DNA of 63,325 nucleotides, taken from Bacteroidales bacterium (GTDB lineage: Bacteria; Bacteroidota; Bacteroidia; Bacteroidales; UBA932). This document shows, piece after piece, positions 1 to 9,153 of this stretch (within the stretch, counting starts at the first letter, position 1; every line of letters begins with the position of its first letter). The stretch is from the NCBI GenBank assembly GCA_017429765.1, contig JAFROJ010000064.1, positions 1 to 63,325 on the forward strand, given 5' to 3'. A program made the translations under genes and the position numbers. The notes below the pieces were generated by a model. The model was not told the DNA's origin. It did not search any database and saw only the letters and a program-made list of their open reading frames with translations.

Positions 1-690
1 AACTACTTCGTGGACAGGGACAAGACACCGCTGGACGAGGACGGCAAGCTGGATTTCGAGTCGCTGAGGGCGATGGACCTTGACCTTCTCAACAGCCAGT
101 TGAACGACTTGCTGGAGGGGAAGGAGGTCGAGATCCCGAAATACGATTTCAAGATCGGCCGCAGGGTCTATGTGGGCAACAAACTACGCCTTGAGGAAAA
201 GGATCTCCTGATCATGGAGGGGATCCACGCCCTCAACCCCGAGATGACTTCAGCCGTGGACAACTCCAGGATATTCAGGGTGTACGCCTCGGCCTTGACA
301 TCCCTCAACATCGACGAGAACGTTAACCTCTCGACTTCCGACAACAGGCTTCTGCGAAGAATGGTCAGGGACAACAGGGTCAGGGGTTTGAGCCCTGAGA
401 AGACCATACTGATGTGGGACAGCGTCAGGCGCGGGGAGACAAAGAACATATTCCCGTACCAGGAGAACGCCGACGCCCTGTTCAACTCCGCGCTGATCTT
501 CGAGCTCCCGACCCTTAAGTATTACGCCGAGCCGCTTCTGAGGCGTATCTCGCCCTGCTCCCCTGCCTACACCGAGGCTGTCCGCCTCCTTAAGTTCCTC
601 GACTACATAGTCGCCCTGCAGCCATCCGAGATAGCCGCGATCCCCCCGACCTCGATCATGCGCGAGTTCATTGGGGGACAAACCCTGTAA
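1..690 (+). CDS. Nucleoside (uridine) kinase, C-terminal part
   Basis: The reading frame is open from the first base, so the gene begins upstream of the window; about 229 residues of its C-terminal part are visible. The segment reads like the phosphoribulokinase/uridine kinase fold: it carries a YxxDRDKTP-type phrase at the edge and the MEGIHALNP strand typical of uridine kinase-like proteins. In Bacteroidales this family is usually a protein of about 550 residues with an N-terminal TGS-like region and a C-terminal kinase domain that phosphorylates a nucleoside with ATP; only the kinase half is seen here. The P-loop lies outside the window. It converges on the bat operon with a 15-base gap. 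Substrate specificity is inferred from the family. Confidence 0.8.
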   Translation, partial: NYFVDRDKTPLDEDGKLDFESLRAMDLDLLNSQLNDLLEGKEVEIPKYDFKIGRRVYVGNKLRLEEKDLLIMEGIHALNPEMTSAVDNSRIFRVYASALTSLNIDENVNLSTSDNRLLRRMVRDNRVRGLSPEKTILMWDSVRRGETKNIFPYQENADALFNSALIFELPTLKYYAEPLLRRISPCSPAYTEAVRLLKFLDYIVALQPSEIAAIPPTSIMREFIGGQTL

Positions 691-705
691 AAGATTATCC
701 CTGAA

Positions 706-3438
706 TCAGATGACCTCGATGGCGCCGGACTCTATCCAGCCCTGGCGACCGTCGGCGAGGGATATATTAAGCCAGTCCCCTACATTGTCGAGGATCTTGA
801 CCTTGGTCCCCTCATGGATGATGAAGAGGTCCTTCCCGCTCGATGGCGAGCTCTTCACCGAGGAGACCGGCATCATGACTATGGCGCTGTCCCGCTTAGA
901 GTAATCCCGTTTCTGCCAAGTGGAGAAATCAAGGCAGAGCAACGACAGGAACAGGAAGGCGAGTCCGCAATAGAAACCCGCTCGACGACGTCCTGTCGTG
1001 GAGGAAAGGAGGAACACCAGCCCGCCCCCCAGGGCGAGAGCGAGAAGGACAAGGAACAGAACGGTCCATGTGTCCGAGCTAAGGGTGTAACACATCTTCC
1101 TGCCCACGCTCTCGATGATGAACTCAGGCACCGCCTCGATCCTGTCCTGGGTGAAACCCTGGGCGAACTCGAGGTTGTATCTGGCGTCGGAGAACGATGG
1201 ATCCAGCCTCAAGGCCCTCTCGTAGTTCAAGATGGCCTTGGGGTAATCGGCGAGTTTGAACCAGGCGTCTCCGATGTTGCAATACAGCTCCGGAGAGGCC
1301 TCTCCCGAGGACAGGATAGCCTCCCACGCGGTGATGGCGTCTTTATATCTTGTGTCAGAATACGCCGCGACTCCCCGCTCCCAGAGGCCGGCGGCGTCCG
1401 ACGGCCCGGCGGCCTCGACATCATTCCCGGCGGAGACAGCGGTCGTGTCCGACGGGACGACCACCAGCTGGTCATTCTGGGCGCCGAGATTGGCCGGGAT
1501 CCCGAGCGACAGAAGGATCAGGATCGCTGCGGAGACTCCCTTGGATCTGGACTTCACGGCCTTCAGGCTTGAGTCGATCGCGGTTATCGCCTTCACGGCG
1601 CTCTCGTAATGGGCGTTCATGGCCTCGTGACCGGCGTCGGGGGAATACCTCGCGAACTCACAAGCGTCGAGAAGAGCGGTGAAGGAGCCGGTGTCTTCAC
1701 TGGAGACTCCTCCGGCGAGCAAGGCCGACTCTATGTTATCCCTGCTGATGTCTGTCATGTCCATGTTGAGTTTATCCGAGATGAAACCGATCAGAGCCTT
1801 GTGAAGCTCCTCATAGAAAGCCGTGTAGAGATTCTTGTCGAGGAAGTCACCGGCCTGCCTCAGCCGCGCCTTGGCCATCTTGGTGGCCCGGCGGTTCTTT
1901 GTCTTGGCAACATCAGCCCTCATCGCAGCGACCTCGCGGGTGGCGAGCCAGGTGACGAGCGCGGCGGCGAGAATTATCCCGAGAAGGATCCAGAACAAGG
2001 CCGATCCGACAAGGAAGGCTCCTTCCCTTGAGAACGAGGGCTTCTTGGTCGTGATGAAACGGATGTCGTCGCCGAGACTCTTCACGTCCCTTCTCTCCAC
2101 TCCCGGGGAGGTCACTGTCACCGGACCGGAAGTCTCGGAACCCTTGCCCTTGGAGACCTTGACTTTCAGTGGCTCGGTACGGAGGGTCACATACTTGCCG
2201 GTGTTTATGTCGTAGTAGGAATATTCCACGGGCGGGATGGTGAAATCACCGGCGCTGCGGGGAATGAAAGGGAACTCGAACGACTTGCTCCCCGAGGTGC
2301 CACCGTTGCTCTTGTCGGTGTTTTCCGTCGACTTGGTGTCATAGACCTCGAAATCCGGGGGAAAACTGACCTTGGGCTGCTCGAGCAGGGAAACATTTCC
2401 CCTTCCTGAGACAGTCACTACAAGGGAGCCGGCGTCGTGGGTCTTAAGCTCCCCGGAGGAGAGGCGGGCGGATATCCCGAAACTGCCGACACCACCGCCG
2501 AAAGAGGCTGGCTGGCCGGCGGGGAGAGGATTGACCTTGACCCTCACCGAGGGGGTCGTCACCCTCTTCCTGATAGTCCTGTACTCGTCCTGGAAGAAGC
2601 TGTCGAAAATGCTGTTGGAAGTCGATGAGTTGACTCTCACGTTGACCAGGCACACGAGCTCGGCGGGGTCGACCGTGATCACTCCGGACTGCTGCGGGAT
2701 CAAGACGTAGGATCTCAGGACAGCGGTGTTGTAGATCTTGTCGTCGAAACTCTCCCTCTTGAACTCGATGTTCGTCGGGGAATAAGTCTCCTGACTCCAG
2801 AAGCCGTTGAATGTCGGGAACTTGGCGTTCTCGAACCCGGCTATATTCACCCTCTGGTAGAGTTTCAGAGTGGCGGTCAGAGGCTCCCCGAGTACAACCT
2901 CGGAACGGCTGAGGGAAAGCTTCAGGAACAGGTCCTCGGACGGGATCTCACCTTTGGCCGCCTTCTGGGTGGAGCCTCCGGACCCGTCGCCGGCGGAGTC
3001 CCTGTCCTGGCCCTGGCCGCCCTGTCCTCCCCGCTGGGATGACGCGTCTGTCACGACCTGGATGGAGACTGGTGAGGAAGATATCTTCTCTCCGGAGACC
3101 GTCGCCGTGGCCGGCTGGATCTGGAAAGAGCCCGTGGCTTTCGGAAGGAGGATGTAGGTGTAGGTGGTCTGGTGGGACGACGTCCTCTTGCCGTTTATCA
3201 CGCTGACTCTTGTTGAGGTTCCTTTCTGAGGCCCCCAGACAAGCTGGAAATCATCGCCTTGTGACCAGGAGAAGTCGGAGGCGCCCTTCTCCCCCTCAAT
3301 GATGAACGTGACATTGAACTGCTCGTCGGCGCCGACCACATTGGGGGCCTCCACCTTGATGGAACTCTGGGCCATGACCCCGACAGCGGCCGCCAAAGAC
3401 AAGACCGCGAAAGCGAATATGTGTTTGAGTGCTCTCAT
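706..3438 (-). CDS. batD: BatD-BatE fusion protein (aerotolerance operon)
   Basis: A 910-residue protein that joins two proteins often encoded separately. Residues 1-24 form a signal peptide; about 25-475 are the BatD-type beta-sandwich region; a membrane segment lies near 474-498 and a helical cytoplasmic stretch follows. At about 634-654 there is a hydrophobic segment ending Gly-Ala-Gln that looks like a relict signal peptide of BatE. TPR repeats (about 687-762), two membrane helices (about 791-839) and a C-terminal SH3-like domain (about 852-910) follow. I prefer the ATG at 3438 over the TTG 9 bases upstream, because it lies 2 bases after the batC stop. It is the last gene of the moxR-bat operon. 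Family role: BatD/BatE are envelope proteins linked to oxygen and stress tolerance; the mechanism is not settled. Confidence 0.85.
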   Translation of the reverse strand: MRALKHIFAFAVLSLAAAVGVMAQSSIKVEAPNVVGADEQFNVTFIIEGEKGASDFSWSQGDDFQLVWGPQKGTSTRVSVINGKRTSSHQTTYTYILLPKATGSFQIQPATATVSGEKISSSPVSIQVVTDASSQRGGQGGQGQDRDSAGDGSGGSTQKAAKGEIPSEDLFLKLSLSRSEVVLGEPLTATLKLYQRVNIAGFENAKFPTFNGFWSQETYSPTNIEFKRESFDDKIYNTAVLRSYVLIPQQSGVITVDPAELVCLVNVRVNSSTSNSIFDSFFQDEYRTIRKRVTTPSVRVKVNPLPAGQPASFGGGVGSFGISARLSSGELKTHDAGSLVVTVSGRGNVSLLEQPKVSFPPDFEVYDTKSTENTDKSNGGTSGSKSFEFPFIPRSAGDFTIPPVEYSYYDINTGKYVTLRTEPLKVKVSKGKGSETSGPVTVTSPGVERRDVKSLGDDIRFITTKKPSFSREGAFLVGSALFWILLGIILAAALVTWLATREVAAMRADVAKTKNRRATKMAKARLRQAGDFLDKNLYTAFYEELHKALIGFISDKLNMDMTDISRDNIESALLAGGVSSEDTGSFTALLDACEFARYSPDAGHEAMNAHYESAVKAITAIDSSLKAVKSRSKGVSAAILILLSLGIPANLGAQNDQLVVVPSDTTAVSAGNDVEAAGPSDAAGLWERGVAAYSDTRYKDAITAWEAILSSGEASPELYCNIGDAWFKLADYPKAILNYERALRLDPSFSDARYNLEFAQGFTQDRIEAVPEFIIESVGRKMCYTLSSDTWTVLFLVLLALALGGGLVFLLSSTTGRRRAGFYCGLAFLFLSLLCLDFSTWQKRDYSKRDSAIVMMPVSSVKSSPSSGKDLFIIHEGTKVKILDNVGDWLNISLADGRQGWIESGAIEVI

Positions 3439-3440
3439 CG

Positions 3441-4172
3441 TTACCAATTCTTTTCCTTCTGGCGGGATTTCAACACCGCCGCCTTCTCTTTCCCGACCTT
3501 GTCCTGGGTCTCCTTCTCTCGGGCCTGGATAGCGTTCAGCATCTGCTGGGCCTGCTGAGGGGAGATTCTCGGCTCAGGCTGGTTCTGGTCCTGATTCTGA
3601 TCTTTATTCTGGTCCTGATTTTGATCCTGGTTCTGATCCTGGTTCTGATCCTGGCTCTGATCCTGATCCTGATTCTGGTCCTGATCCTGGTTCTGGTCCT
3701 GGTTCTGGTCGTCTCCGCCGCCACCGCCGCCGTCTTTCTGGAGCATCAGCTTGGCGTAGGCGTAGTTCTCCTTGGCGTCAAGGTCGTCCGGCCTGCGCAG
3801 AAGGGACTGCTTGTAGGCCTCCACCGCGGCTCCCCAGTCCTTCTTTTGTACCGCCACATTCCCGAGATTGTAGTAATAATCGGCCGCGTCCGGGCTGTCA
3901 GGGGCGACCTCTTTCAGCCTGTCCAGAGACTTACCCGCCTCCTCGAAATTGTCCTGACGATAAAGGGAACCGGCCAGGTTGTAGGCTCCGGCGAACGACG
4001 CCGTGTCCTTGACAAGGGCCTTGCGGTAGTCGATCTCGCTCTCCTGCCAGTTACCCTTCGCGAACTTGCGGTTGCCTGAGCGCACCTCCTTACGGTCCAC
4101 CTGGGCGTGGAGGCCGAGGCAAACAAGCATGGAGAGCGATAGGGTGAGAATATGTTTTAACTTGACTGTCAT
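3441..4172 (-). CDS. batC: BatC, TPR protein with Asp-Gln-Asn repeat tract
   Basis: A 243-residue secreted TPR protein. Residues 1-23 are a signal peptide ending at Ala-Gln. TPR helices run from about 28 to 145. A run of six glycines (148-153) precedes a low-complexity tract of repeating Asp-Gln-Asn-Gln (about 154-198), followed by a charged C-terminal helix with a Pro-Glu-Pro linker. The start codon overlaps the batB stop by four bases (ATGA), and batD begins two bases after its stop, so translation is probably coupled. The TPR part likely scaffolds the other Bat proteins in the periplasm. The position between batB and batD and the TPR content support the BatC name. Confidence 0.82.
   Translation of the reverse strand: MTVKLKHILTLSLSMLVCLGLHAQVDRKEVRSGNRKFAKGNWQESEIDYRKALVKDTASFAGAYNLAGSLYRQDNFEEAGKSLDRLKEVAPDSPDAADYYYNLGNVAVQKKDWGAAVEAYKQSLLRRPDDLDAKENYAYAKLMLQKDGGGGGGDDQNQDQNQDQDQNQDQDQSQDQNQDQNQDQNQDQNKDQNQDQNQPEPRISPQQAQQMLNAIQAREKETQDKVGKEKAAVLKSRQKEKNW
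3573..3712 (-). repeat. Short tandem repeats encoding DQNQ in batC
   Basis: Degenerate 6- and 12-base units (sense strand GAYCAGAAYCAG) are repeated through this stretch. Every unit is a multiple of three, so changes in copy number would alter length and not frame. Confidence 0.85.
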
Positions 4173-5176
4173 CTCTTGTCGAACAAACGCCTGCGGGAAC
4201 GTCTCTCCCCTATTATCCCCTCAAGGGCGAACAGGGCGAGGGCTATGCCCAGAAAATACATGAACTGCTCGTCATATTCCTCGAAGACCACGGAGTTGAA
4301 CTCCTCCTCCCGCATCTTCTTGATGTCGTCGATAATGGGATTCAGGCCGAACTCGTCGTTCCCCGCGCGGACATATGCCCCGCCCCCGGCGGAAGCTATC
4401 TCTTTAAGGGCCTCCTCGTCGAGCCTGGTCACCACGATATTCCCTTCCTTATCCTTGAGTAGTCCTCCGTCCATCGGGATGGGCTGGCCGTCCGGGGATC
4501 CGACTCCGATCGTGTAGACCTTCACGCCAGACTCGGCGGCGAGGGTCGCGGCGGCAACGGCGTCGTCCTCGTGATTCTCACCGTCGGTGATCACGATGAT
4601 CGCGCGGCTGTTCTCGCTCTGTGCGCTGAAACTCTTGACAGCCGTCGTGATGGCGTCACCGATGGCGGTCCCCTGGATGGGGATGGACTCTGTCGAGATA
4701 TTGCCCAGGAACATCTTGGCGCTGATGTAATCGGATGTGATCGGCAGCTGCACGAAAGAGCTTCCTGCGAAAATAATCAGGCCGATCCTGTCTCCCTGCA
4801 ACTTGTCGGTGATCCTGGAGATGGCCAGTTTGGCCCTTTCCAGACGGTTCGGGGAATAGTCCCGCGCGAGCATCGAGTTGGACACGTCCAGGACGACCAT
4901 GATCTCGGCGCCTTTGACCTTATATTCCTTAAGTTTGGCCCCTATCTGGGGGCGGGAGAGCCCGATCACGAAAAAGAAGAACGCCAAAGCGTAGAGGACA
5001 GCCCTGACCCACCTCTTGGACCGGGACCAGGACGGCATCAGCTCCCTGACAAGATCCTCGTCGCCGAACTTACGCAGACGGCGGCGCCTGATCCTCATCC
5101 AAAGGCCGAGACCCAGAAAGAAGAACGGGATCAGCAAGAGCAGGAGCAGATATTGAGGTTGAGCGAATATGATCAT
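4169..5176 (-). CDS. batB: BatB, membrane-anchored VWA-domain protein
   Basis: A 335-residue protein with two N-terminal membrane segments (about 7-27 and 57-74) and a von Willebrand factor A domain (about 88-290). The MIDAS metal site DVSNS is at 97-101. A C-terminal hydrophobic segment (about 309-323) would anchor it again. It overlaps batA upstream and batC downstream by four bases each, the usual layout of the bat operon. VWA domains bind divalent metal and mediate protein contacts; in the family BatA and BatB are thought to form envelope complexes with TPR partners. Its order after batA supports the name. Confidence 0.88.
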   Translation of the reverse strand: MIIFAQPQYLLLLLLIPFFFLGLGLWMRIRRRRLRKFGDEDLVRELMPSWSRSKRWVRAVLYALAFFFFVIGLSRPQIGAKLKEYKVKGAEIMVVLDVSNSMLARDYSPNRLERAKLAISRITDKLQGDRIGLIIFAGSSFVQLPITSDYISAKMFLGNISTESIPIQGTAIGDAITTAVKSFSAQSENSRAIIVITDGENHEDDAVAAATLAAESGVKVYTIGVGSPDGQPIPMDGGLLKDKEGNIVVTRLDEEALKEIASAGGGAYVRAGNDEFGLNPIIDDIKKMREEEFNSVVFEEYDEQFMYFLGIALALFALEGIIGERRSRRRLFDKR

Positions 5177-6159
5177 GGCAACTTCCTCAATATTAATATC
5201 TTGACCAACATCTCAAAGAGGAGGCACAACAGGGCGGCGAGGGCGTATCCCCCGAACAGCTCCTTATAGACCGGGAAACTGTCCACGGTCACCCGGGCTT
5301 TCTCCATCTTATTGATCTCCGAATAAATCTCCGAGAGCTTGGTGTTGTCGGTCGCCCTGAAATAACGGCCACCGGTGAGGGTGGCGATGTTCTCAAGCAG
5401 TTTCTCGTCGATCTCGACCTTCATGTTCTGGACCTGGACGCCCCAGGGGGTCATCACCGGATAGGGGGCTTCCCCGTTGGCCCCGACACCGATTGTGTAG
5501 ACCCTGACACCGTAGGTCTTGGCGATGTCGGCGGCTGTCTCAGGAGCCACCTCGCCGCTGTTGTTGACCCCGTCTGTCAGTAGGATCACCACCCGGCTCT
5601 TCGCATCGGAGTCCTTGATCCGGGCCACGGCGGTCGCGAGGCCATTGCCTATGGCAGTGCCGTCCTCGATGAGGTCGGTGGAGATGTCCTTCATCAGGTT
5701 GATCAGGGTGGCCCTGTCAGTGGTCAGGGGACACTGAGTGTAACTCTCGCCGGCGAAAACCACTATTCCCATCCGGTCTGTGGGCCTCTGGGAGATGAAC
5801 TCGATGGCTATGTCCTTGGCGGCGCTGATCCTGTCCGGGGTGAAGTCCCTGGCGAGCATACTGGTGGAGACATCCATGGCCAGCACTATGTCGATTCCCT
5901 CAGTGTCCACCCTGTCGACCTTGGTCGAGGAACGGGGACGGGCGATAGCCACCACGATGAGACAGAGGGCGGCGGTCCGCAGGATGAAGGGGAGATGCCT
6001 CAATAGTCCCAGGACAGATCCACCCCCGATTTTCCAAGGAGTGGCCTTGGAGACACGCAGATGGGGCCTTCGGTCGCGGATCTCGATGTAGAGATAGCGC
6101 AGGACCAGAAGGAACGGGACCAGCAGGAGCCAGAGGAGTTTGGGATACTCGAAAAACAT
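5173..6159 (-). CDS. batA: BatA, membrane-anchored VWA-domain protein
   Basis: A 328-residue paralogue of the next gene. Membrane segments lie near 7-22, 54-75 and 308-324, and the VWA domain between them has an intact MIDAS motif DVSTS at 96-100. The start codon overlaps the upstream gene's stop by one base (TGATG) and the end overlaps batB by four bases. Family knowledge: BatA contributes to aerotolerance in Bacteroides fragilis. Confidence in the fold is high; the A versus B designation rests on gene order. Confidence 0.88.
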   Translation of the reverse strand: MFFEYPKLLWLLLVPFLLVLRYLYIEIRDRRPHLRVSKATPWKIGGGSVLGLLRHLPFILRTAALCLIVVAIARPRSSTKVDRVDTEGIDIVLAMDVSTSMLARDFTPDRISAAKDIAIEFISQRPTDRMGIVVFAGESYTQCPLTTDRATLINLMKDISTDLIEDGTAIGNGLATAVARIKDSDAKSRVVILLTDGVNNSGEVAPETAADIAKTYGVRVYTIGVGANGEAPYPVMTPWGVQVQNMKVEIDEKLLENIATLTGGRYFRATDNTKLSEIYSEINKMEKARVTVDSFPVYKELFGGYALAALLCLLFEMLVKILILRKLP

Positions 6160-7223
6160 CAGTCGGTCCCTCCCTCGTTAACGTTATGGCCGGACAGCGG
6201 CCCGGCTGGTGAGCTTGTCGCACCATCGGCAGGCTCAGGGACAATGTCCTTGGCAGGCTCAGGGGCCGTCTGGTAAGTGGATGTCACGAAACGGACGGCG
6301 AGGGGAACGGCGTCGGCGTTCGTCTCGTCGGAGGCGAAAGCCTTCGCGAACTTCACGAGATCAGCGGTCTCGAAGAGCCTCCTCATCTCGACAAACAGGT
6401 CGGCCGGCACATCGGTCTTCCCGAGGCTGTCAAACAGCTCGCCGGTCGTCATCTCAGGGGCGTCGATGCCGTAGTGGGCGTCGATGTACTCCCTTAGGGC
6501 GCCGGTGACCCCCGAATAAAAAGCCTTCTGCCTTTCCGGGGCCCAATACTTGTCGCTCCTGTATTTCTCGAGCTCGCGGAGGGCGATGATGTAAGGCGGA
6601 TCGTTTGAGACGGACTCCCCGGATCCCTTCCTCCGGCGCGAAATGACGAAGGCCCTGATAAGAACCGCCAGCAGGATAAGGGCAAGAAGGGCCAGGATGT
6701 AAGGAAGGACCTCCTCGAAGGTCACAGGATACTTTATCTGCCCCTTGATGTCATGGATGACATAGGTGGCGGTGTCAACCGGCATCGTGAAGACCTCCAG
6801 GTCCCTGGACTCGAACACGATCGTGTCCCTGTCGCCGTTTGGATATTCCTTGACCACCGAGAGAGGGGGGAGATGGTATCTCCCTTCCTCGAATGAGGTT
6901 ATCACCACCGAGAAGTCGATGTCCCGGGACTCGGGGGCCTTCTTCCCGCCATAGACTTTCAAAGTGTCGGCTGTCCAGGGACGGACCACCTCGACGCTGT
7001 CACCCTGCATGAATCCCTTGGTGAGATCCGGAAGGGCGATGGAAATGTCCGAGGGCAGCCTTCTCATGTGGAACCCGTAGCGGAACTGATCCCCGATCAG
7101 GACGGAGTCCCGCTTCTGGAGAGCCTCAAGGAAAGAGTCCCCCGACTGGACAAGCCTTCCCTGCCCGGCGGCCACGAGCCACGGGAACAGGGCGAATATT
7201 AAGAATATCAATGACTTCCTCAT
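6159..7223 (-). CDS. BatI-like envelope protein of the moxR-bat operon
   Basis: A 354-residue protein with a signal peptide (1-20), a beta-rich periplasmic part (about 21-165), one membrane helix (about 174-192) and a cytoplasmic helical part (about 200-320). It has no VWA motif. Bat operons of Bacteroides carry a comparable protein between the DUF58 and batA genes, called BatI; I assign likeness from position and topology. The last 35 residues are rich in Pro, Ala and Glu and are encoded by a stretch holding two copies of a 13-base repeat (see 6205-6264), so the tail may be an acquired extension. Its start lies 1 base after the DUF58 stop. Confidence 0.65.
   Translation of the reverse strand: MRKSLIFLIFALFPWLVAAGQGRLVQSGDSFLEALQKRDSVLIGDQFRYGFHMRRLPSDISIALPDLTKGFMQGDSVEVVRPWTADTLKVYGGKKAPESRDIDFSVVITSFEEGRYHLPPLSVVKEYPNGDRDTIVFESRDLEVFTMPVDTATYVIHDIKGQIKYPVTFEEVLPYILALLALILLAVLIRAFVISRRRKGSGESVSNDPPYIIALRELEKYRSDKYWAPERQKAFYSGVTGALREYIDAHYGIDAPEMTTGELFDSLGKTDVPADLFVEMRRLFETADLVKFAKAFASDETNADAVPLAVRFVTSTYQTAPEPAKDIVPEPADGATSSPAGPLSGHNVNEGGTD
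6205..6264 (-). repeat. Repeat-derived tail containing two copies of GGCAGGCTCAGGG
   Basis: The 13-mer GGCAGGCTCAGGG occurs at 6228-6240 and again at 6252-6264 on the plus strand, with a nearby GGTGAGCTTGTCGCACCAT stretch that resembles dispersed palindromic repeats of many bacteria. The same 13-mer occurs inverted in ssb at 25032-25044. All copies lie in frame in coding sequence for low-complexity protein. Confidence 0.6.
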
Positions 7224-7224
7224 C

Positions 7225-8118
7225 TTATCTCCTCCCGAAGAAGGCCATCAGGCCTTTGACATAGTCATCGTTGGTGGCTATCTCCACCGAATCTATCTGG
7301 TAGCGGTTGAAAAGCTTCCTCTCGCTCTCGTCCACCTTCCCGAACCAACGGGCGTAGTCGGCCCGCACCTTCTTGCTGGAAGTGTTCACCCAGGCCGACT
7401 CTCCAGTCTCCGAATCCTTGACATGGACAAGGCCGATCGAAGGGATGGTCCTCTCCCTGGGATCATAGACCTTGATCACCGAGATGTCGTGCCTTCCCCG
7501 GGCGATCTTTAGGGCGTCCTCGTAACGCGGGTCCCCGTCCCGGGTGACATCGAGCATGTCGGAGAGCAGGAAGGCTGTGCATTTCTTCTTGATGGCGTTG
7601 GTGAGATAACGGAGAGCCTCTCCCACATCGGTCCCGTCGGACTCGGGTTTCAACTCGATTATCTCGCGGATGATGTGGAGAAGATGGCCGCGGCCCTTCT
7701 TGGGCGGGATGAACTTCTCGACCTTGTCGCTGAAGAACAGGGCCCCGACCTTGTCGTTGTTGATCACCGCCGAGAAACTCAGCACGGCGGCGATCTCGGC
7801 GATCAGGTCCCTCTTGGTCCTTTCCACCGTCCCGAAGAGCCCGGAACGGCTGATGTCGATCAGAAGGACCACCGTCATCTCCCTCTCCTCCTCGTAGACC
7901 TTGACGTAGGGGGCCCTCAGGCGGGCCGTCACGTTCCAGTCCATGGAACGGGGGTCGTCGCCGTACTGGTACTCACGCACCTCGCTGAAAGCCATACCCC
8001 GGCCCTTGAAGGCGCTGTGGTACTCCCCTGCGAATATCTGGTGGGAAAGAGCCCTGGTGCGGATCTCGATCTTCCGTACCTTCTTGAGAAGCTCGTTAGC
8101 TGACGGATTGGACGGCAT
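7225..8118 (-). CDS. DUF58 family protein, MoxR partner
   Basis: A 297-residue cytoplasmic protein of the DUF58 family. The signature region (about 45-66, containing EYQYGDDPRSMDWNVTAR) is clear, and a VWA-like domain follows with DISRS at 88-92. Such proteins are almost always encoded next to a MoxR ATPase, as here: moxR ends 15 bases upstream. They are thought to be clients or adaptors of MoxR. No membrane segment is seen. The product is the second gene of the moxR-bat operon. Confidence 0.9.
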   Translation of the reverse strand: MPSNPSANELLKKVRKIEIRTRALSHQIFAGEYHSAFKGRGMAFSEVREYQYGDDPRSMDWNVTARLRAPYVKVYEEEREMTVVLLIDISRSGLFGTVERTKRDLIAEIAAVLSFSAVINNDKVGALFFSDKVEKFIPPKKGRGHLLHIIREIIELKPESDGTDVGEALRYLTNAIKKKCTAFLLSDMLDVTRDGDPRYEDALKIARGRHDISVIKVYDPRERTIPSIGLVHVKDSETGESAWVNTSSKKVRADYARWFGKVDESERKLFNRYQIDSVEIATNDDYVKGLMAFFGRR

Positions 8119-8133
8119 TCCTTGAATATGTTA

Positions 8134-9126
8134 TTAAGGAACCTGCACGGCGTTGATCACCTCGGAGATGATCTCCTCGGTGGTGACATTCTCGGCCTCG
8201 GCCTCGTAGGTCAGGCCGATACGGTGACGCAGGACCTCGTCGCAGACGGCCCTGACATCCTCGGGGATCACATATCCCCTTCTCTTTATGAAAGCGAAAG
8301 CCTTGGCGGCCATGGCGAGGGAGATGCTGGCTCGGGGAGAGCCTCCGAAGGAGATCAGGTCCTTGAGCTTGCCCAGGCCATATTCCTCGGGGGTCCTGGT
8401 GGCGTAGACAATGTCGACAATGTACCTCTCGATCTTCTCGTCCATGTAGACATCCCTGACGACCTCGCGGGCCCTGACGATGTCCTCGGGCCTCACGACC
8501 GGGGAGGCCTTGGGGAACTCGCCGGTGTTGTTCATCCTGATGATCAGTTTCTCCTCATCCTTCTTGGGATAGCTCACGACCACCTTCAGCATGAAACGGT
8601 CAACCTGAGCCTCAGGAAGGGGATATGTACCCTCCTGCTCGATTGGGTTCTGGGTCGCCATCACGAGGAAAGGCTCAGGAAGCTTGAAGGTCTCGTCGCC
8701 GATGGTCACCTGACGCTCCTGCATGGCCTCCAGAAGAGCCGACTGGACCTTCGCCGGGGAACGGTTGATCTCATCCGCCAGCACGAAGTTGGCGAAGACG
8801 GGGCCCTTGTGGACCTCGAACCTCTCGTCTTTCTGAGAGTAGATCATGGTGCCGACAAGGTCGGCGGGAAGGAGGTCCGGTGTGAACTGGATACGACTGA
8901 ACCTGGCGTCGATAGCCTGGGACAATGTGCTGATGGCCAATGTCTTGGCAAGGCCGGGGACTCCCTCGAGGAGGATGTGGCCGTTGGCCAGGAGGCCGAT
9001 CAGGAGATTCTCCACGAGCCGCTTCTGCCCGACTATCACCTTCCCCATCTCAAGAGACAGCATGTCGACAAAGGCGCTCTCCCGTTGGATCCTGTCGTTC
9101 AATTCTTTAATGTTCACGCTTTCCAT
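8134..9126 (-). CDS. MoxR family AAA+ ATPase
   Basis: A 330-residue AAA+ ATPase. Walker A GVPGLAKT is at 55-62, Walker B with LADEINR at 116-122, and the ATQNPIEQEGTYPLPEAQ sensor region near 147-164. The C-terminal lid follows. MoxR proteins act as chaperones that assemble or insert metal into partner complexes, commonly VWA proteins, which is exactly what lies downstream. It is the first gene of the operon; its start codon lies 27 bases from the divergent truA start, so its promoter must overlap the truA start region. Confidence 0.93.
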   Translation of the reverse strand: MESVNIKELNDRIQRESAFVDMLSLEMGKVIVGQKRLVENLLIGLLANGHILLEGVPGLAKTLAISTLSQAIDARFSRIQFTPDLLPADLVGTMIYSQKDERFEVHKGPVFANFVLADEINRSPAKVQSALLEAMQERQVTIGDETFKLPEPFLVMATQNPIEQEGTYPLPEAQVDRFMLKVVVSYPKKDEEKLIIRMNNTGEFPKASPVVRPEDIVRAREVVRDVYMDEKIERYIVDIVYATRTPEEYGLGKLKDLISFGGSPRASISLAMAAKAFAFIKRRGYVIPEDVRAVCDEVLRHRIGLTYEAEAENVTTEEIISEVINAVQVP

Positions 9127-9142
9127 TTTATGTGTTTATTTA

Positions 9143-9150
9143 TATTTTCG
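9143..9150 (+). promoter_or_regulatory. Candidate -7 box just before truA
   Basis: TATTTTCG fits the Bacteroidota -7 consensus TAnnTTTG with one change and ends 3 bases before the truA ATG. A TTTC 19 bases upstream (9120-9123) could serve as the -33 box. This predicts a leaderless or nearly leaderless mRNA. Confidence 0.4.
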
Positions 9151-9153
9151 CGT

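Noticed and set aside
3573-3712. Regularly spaced repeats that could suggest a CRISPR array
   Set aside because: Units are contiguous 6-12 base repeats in frame in batC, with no spacers.
4571-5269. Plus-strand frame of 232 codons over batB
   Set aside because: It is a shadow of the batB/batA coding strand caused by GC-rich codon use, with His/Asp/Gly-rich composition and no domain.
8122-9153. Long open frame joined to the front of truA
   Set aside because: It is antisense to moxR, and its first 344 codons have no recognisable protein features; TruA homology begins at 9154.
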